The notes beneath the pieces are model-generated. The model searched no databases and was not told where the DNA came from. It saw only the letters and a list, made by a program, of their open reading frames with translations. A stretch of DNA of 64,000 nucleotides, taken from assembly GCA_025403435.1 (NCBI GenBank), contig CM046330.1, positions 21,660,239-21,724,238 of the forward strand, written 5' to 3'. How positions within the stretch are numbered: the stretch's first letter is position 1; each line of letters starts with the position of its first letter. The position numbers and the translations under genes were made by a program. Source of the DNA: Artocarpus heterophyllus (lineage: Eukaryota > Streptophyta > Magnoliopsida > Rosales > Moraceae). Shown in pieces: positions 63,206 through 64,000 of the stretch.

Positions 63206-63549
63206 TCAATAATTGGTAACTTATATCAGATTTATTAGATTAGTTGAAATTTGGAAGAATCAAATAATTCAGGTCTGTTTATCGGTTGAATTAATTTTGT
63301 GATAAAATTGATTCAAGATAAACTTGTTGAATTATTGGGATCAGATAATTCTTTTATGTTTATCAGTTGTATGTTTATCAATAATTGGTAACTTATATCA
63401 GATTTATTAGATTAGTTGAAATTTGGAAGAATCAAATAATTCAGGTCTGTTTATCGGTTGAATTAATTTTGTGATAAAATTGATTCAAGATAAACTTGTT
63501 GAATTATTGGGATCGGATAATTCTTGTATGTTTATCAGTTGATTTAATT
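63206..63549. repeat. 172-bp tandem duplication inside the copia-2-family LTR
   Basis: TCAATAATTGGTAACTTAT starts at 63206 and again at 63378, and the copies are almost identical. The LTR at 54095-55949 has only one copy (about 54710-54870), so the duplication is specific to this LTR. Confidence 0.88.
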
Positions 63550-63737
63550 TTAGATAAATTAGATAAAGATAAACTTGTAGAATTATTGGGAATTGATTTA
63601 TTTTCTTAGAGATTATCTAGATAAAGTTGTTTTGATCAGATAACTCCTCAATTGAGTTATTTGAATTAAAACTGAGACTTTGTCCTATAGAATCTCGGGT
63701 GGAAAATAAAGGATTCGCGAGATTTTTTATTTGGCAG

Positions 63738-63771
63738 TTCGGCCTGCCGATGGACGTGTTCGGCCTGCCGA
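63738..63771 (-). repeat. Dyad pair in copia-2-family LTR
   Basis: TTCGGCCTGCCGA at 63738-63750 and TTCGGCCTGCCGA at 63759-63771, spacing 21 bp. Both are perfect 5-6-bp-arm dyads. Confidence 0.9.
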
Positions 63772-64000
63772 TCAGTGAAGGATAAGATCACGCATTTTCA
63801 CACAGATCTTATCAGATATTGATCCAAACTTGATTCTGTTTTGAGTTTTTGAGACCTAATCTGATAAGGACTGACCCCATGACCAATCTCTATATAGAGG
63901 GAGTAAGTCTTAAGAGTTACTCAGATCAATTGAGAGATTAAGTGTGATACTCTGCTAGTGAGAATCCAAAAACTCCTTGAGAGCTTTGTTCACAAATCAT

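Larger units (their letters stand above)
62128..64000 (+). repeat. LTR of the copia-2 family, plus orientation, cut by window end
   Basis: Starts TGTTAGACATGTATGCTC and aligns in inverted orientation with 55949-54206. TATA box TCTATATAGAGGGAG near 63887. It carries two dyad units at 63738-63771 and an internal 172-bp duplication. It may be the 5' LTR of another element extending past the window or a solo LTR. Confidence 0.85.

Overview
The window is nuclear DNA from a flowering plant, most likely a dicot. It is AT-rich, has one intron-split gene of the plant-only brassinosteroid-signalling kinase (BSK) family, and is otherwise dominated by plant-type LTR retrotransposons, solo LTRs, short retroposons and MITE-like elements. 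I cannot name the species.

Layout. 1-9.5 kb: repeat-derived, AT-rich sequence with a probable Athila/Tat-type solo LTR (2727-5060, minus) and a minus-strand retroposon tail (6356-6605). 9.6-15.1 kb: the only intact-looking host gene, a ten-exon BSK3-like pseudokinase gene on the plus strand (491 codons, all junctions GT-AG). 15.70-37.18 kb: a minus-strand Ty1/copia element (copia-1) bounded by TGGTA duplications and split by later insertions: a 1.5-kb solo copia LTR (16560-18068, duplication ATTTT) and a 13.3-kb Ty3/gypsy Tekay-type chromovirus (21692-35024, duplication AATAA). The Tekay 5' LTR itself carries a 2.27-kb solo LTR (24154-26418, duplication ATACT). 37.2-39.4 kb: a 1-kb poly(A) retroposon with a 14-bp duplication, then a MITE with long inverted repeats. 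40.6-51.2 kb: a minus-strand Tat-type Ty3/gypsy element (duplication AAATT) whose 3' part contains an oppositely oriented, intron-containing extra gene with its own TATA box and poly(A) signal. It sits in a field of ~440-bp repeats, and a 1.38-kb block (part of its LTR plus flank) was later tandemly duplicated (50672-53428). 53.8 kb: a degenerate tRNA-Cys-like sequence. 54.1-60.95 kb: a decayed minus-strand copia element (copia-2). 61.2-62.1 kb: a TIR element and a SINE-like sequence. 62.13-64 kb: an LTR of the copia-2 family in the opposite orientation, cut by the window end.

All retroelement reading frames are broken, mostly by C-to-T type changes (CGA to TGA, CAG to TAG, TGG to TAG or TGA), as expected for methylated, silenced copies. 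The most striking unexplained signal is a short dyad, TTCGGC-AG-GCCGAA, clustered in LTRs of otherwise unrelated families (Tekay gypsy and copia-2), in the copia-2 leader and, as one copy, in an Athila/Tat-type solo LTR. In the Tekay LTR two clusters lie in opposite orientation. The second notable system is the antisense gene of the Tat element. All calls come from reading the sequence; no database search was run.
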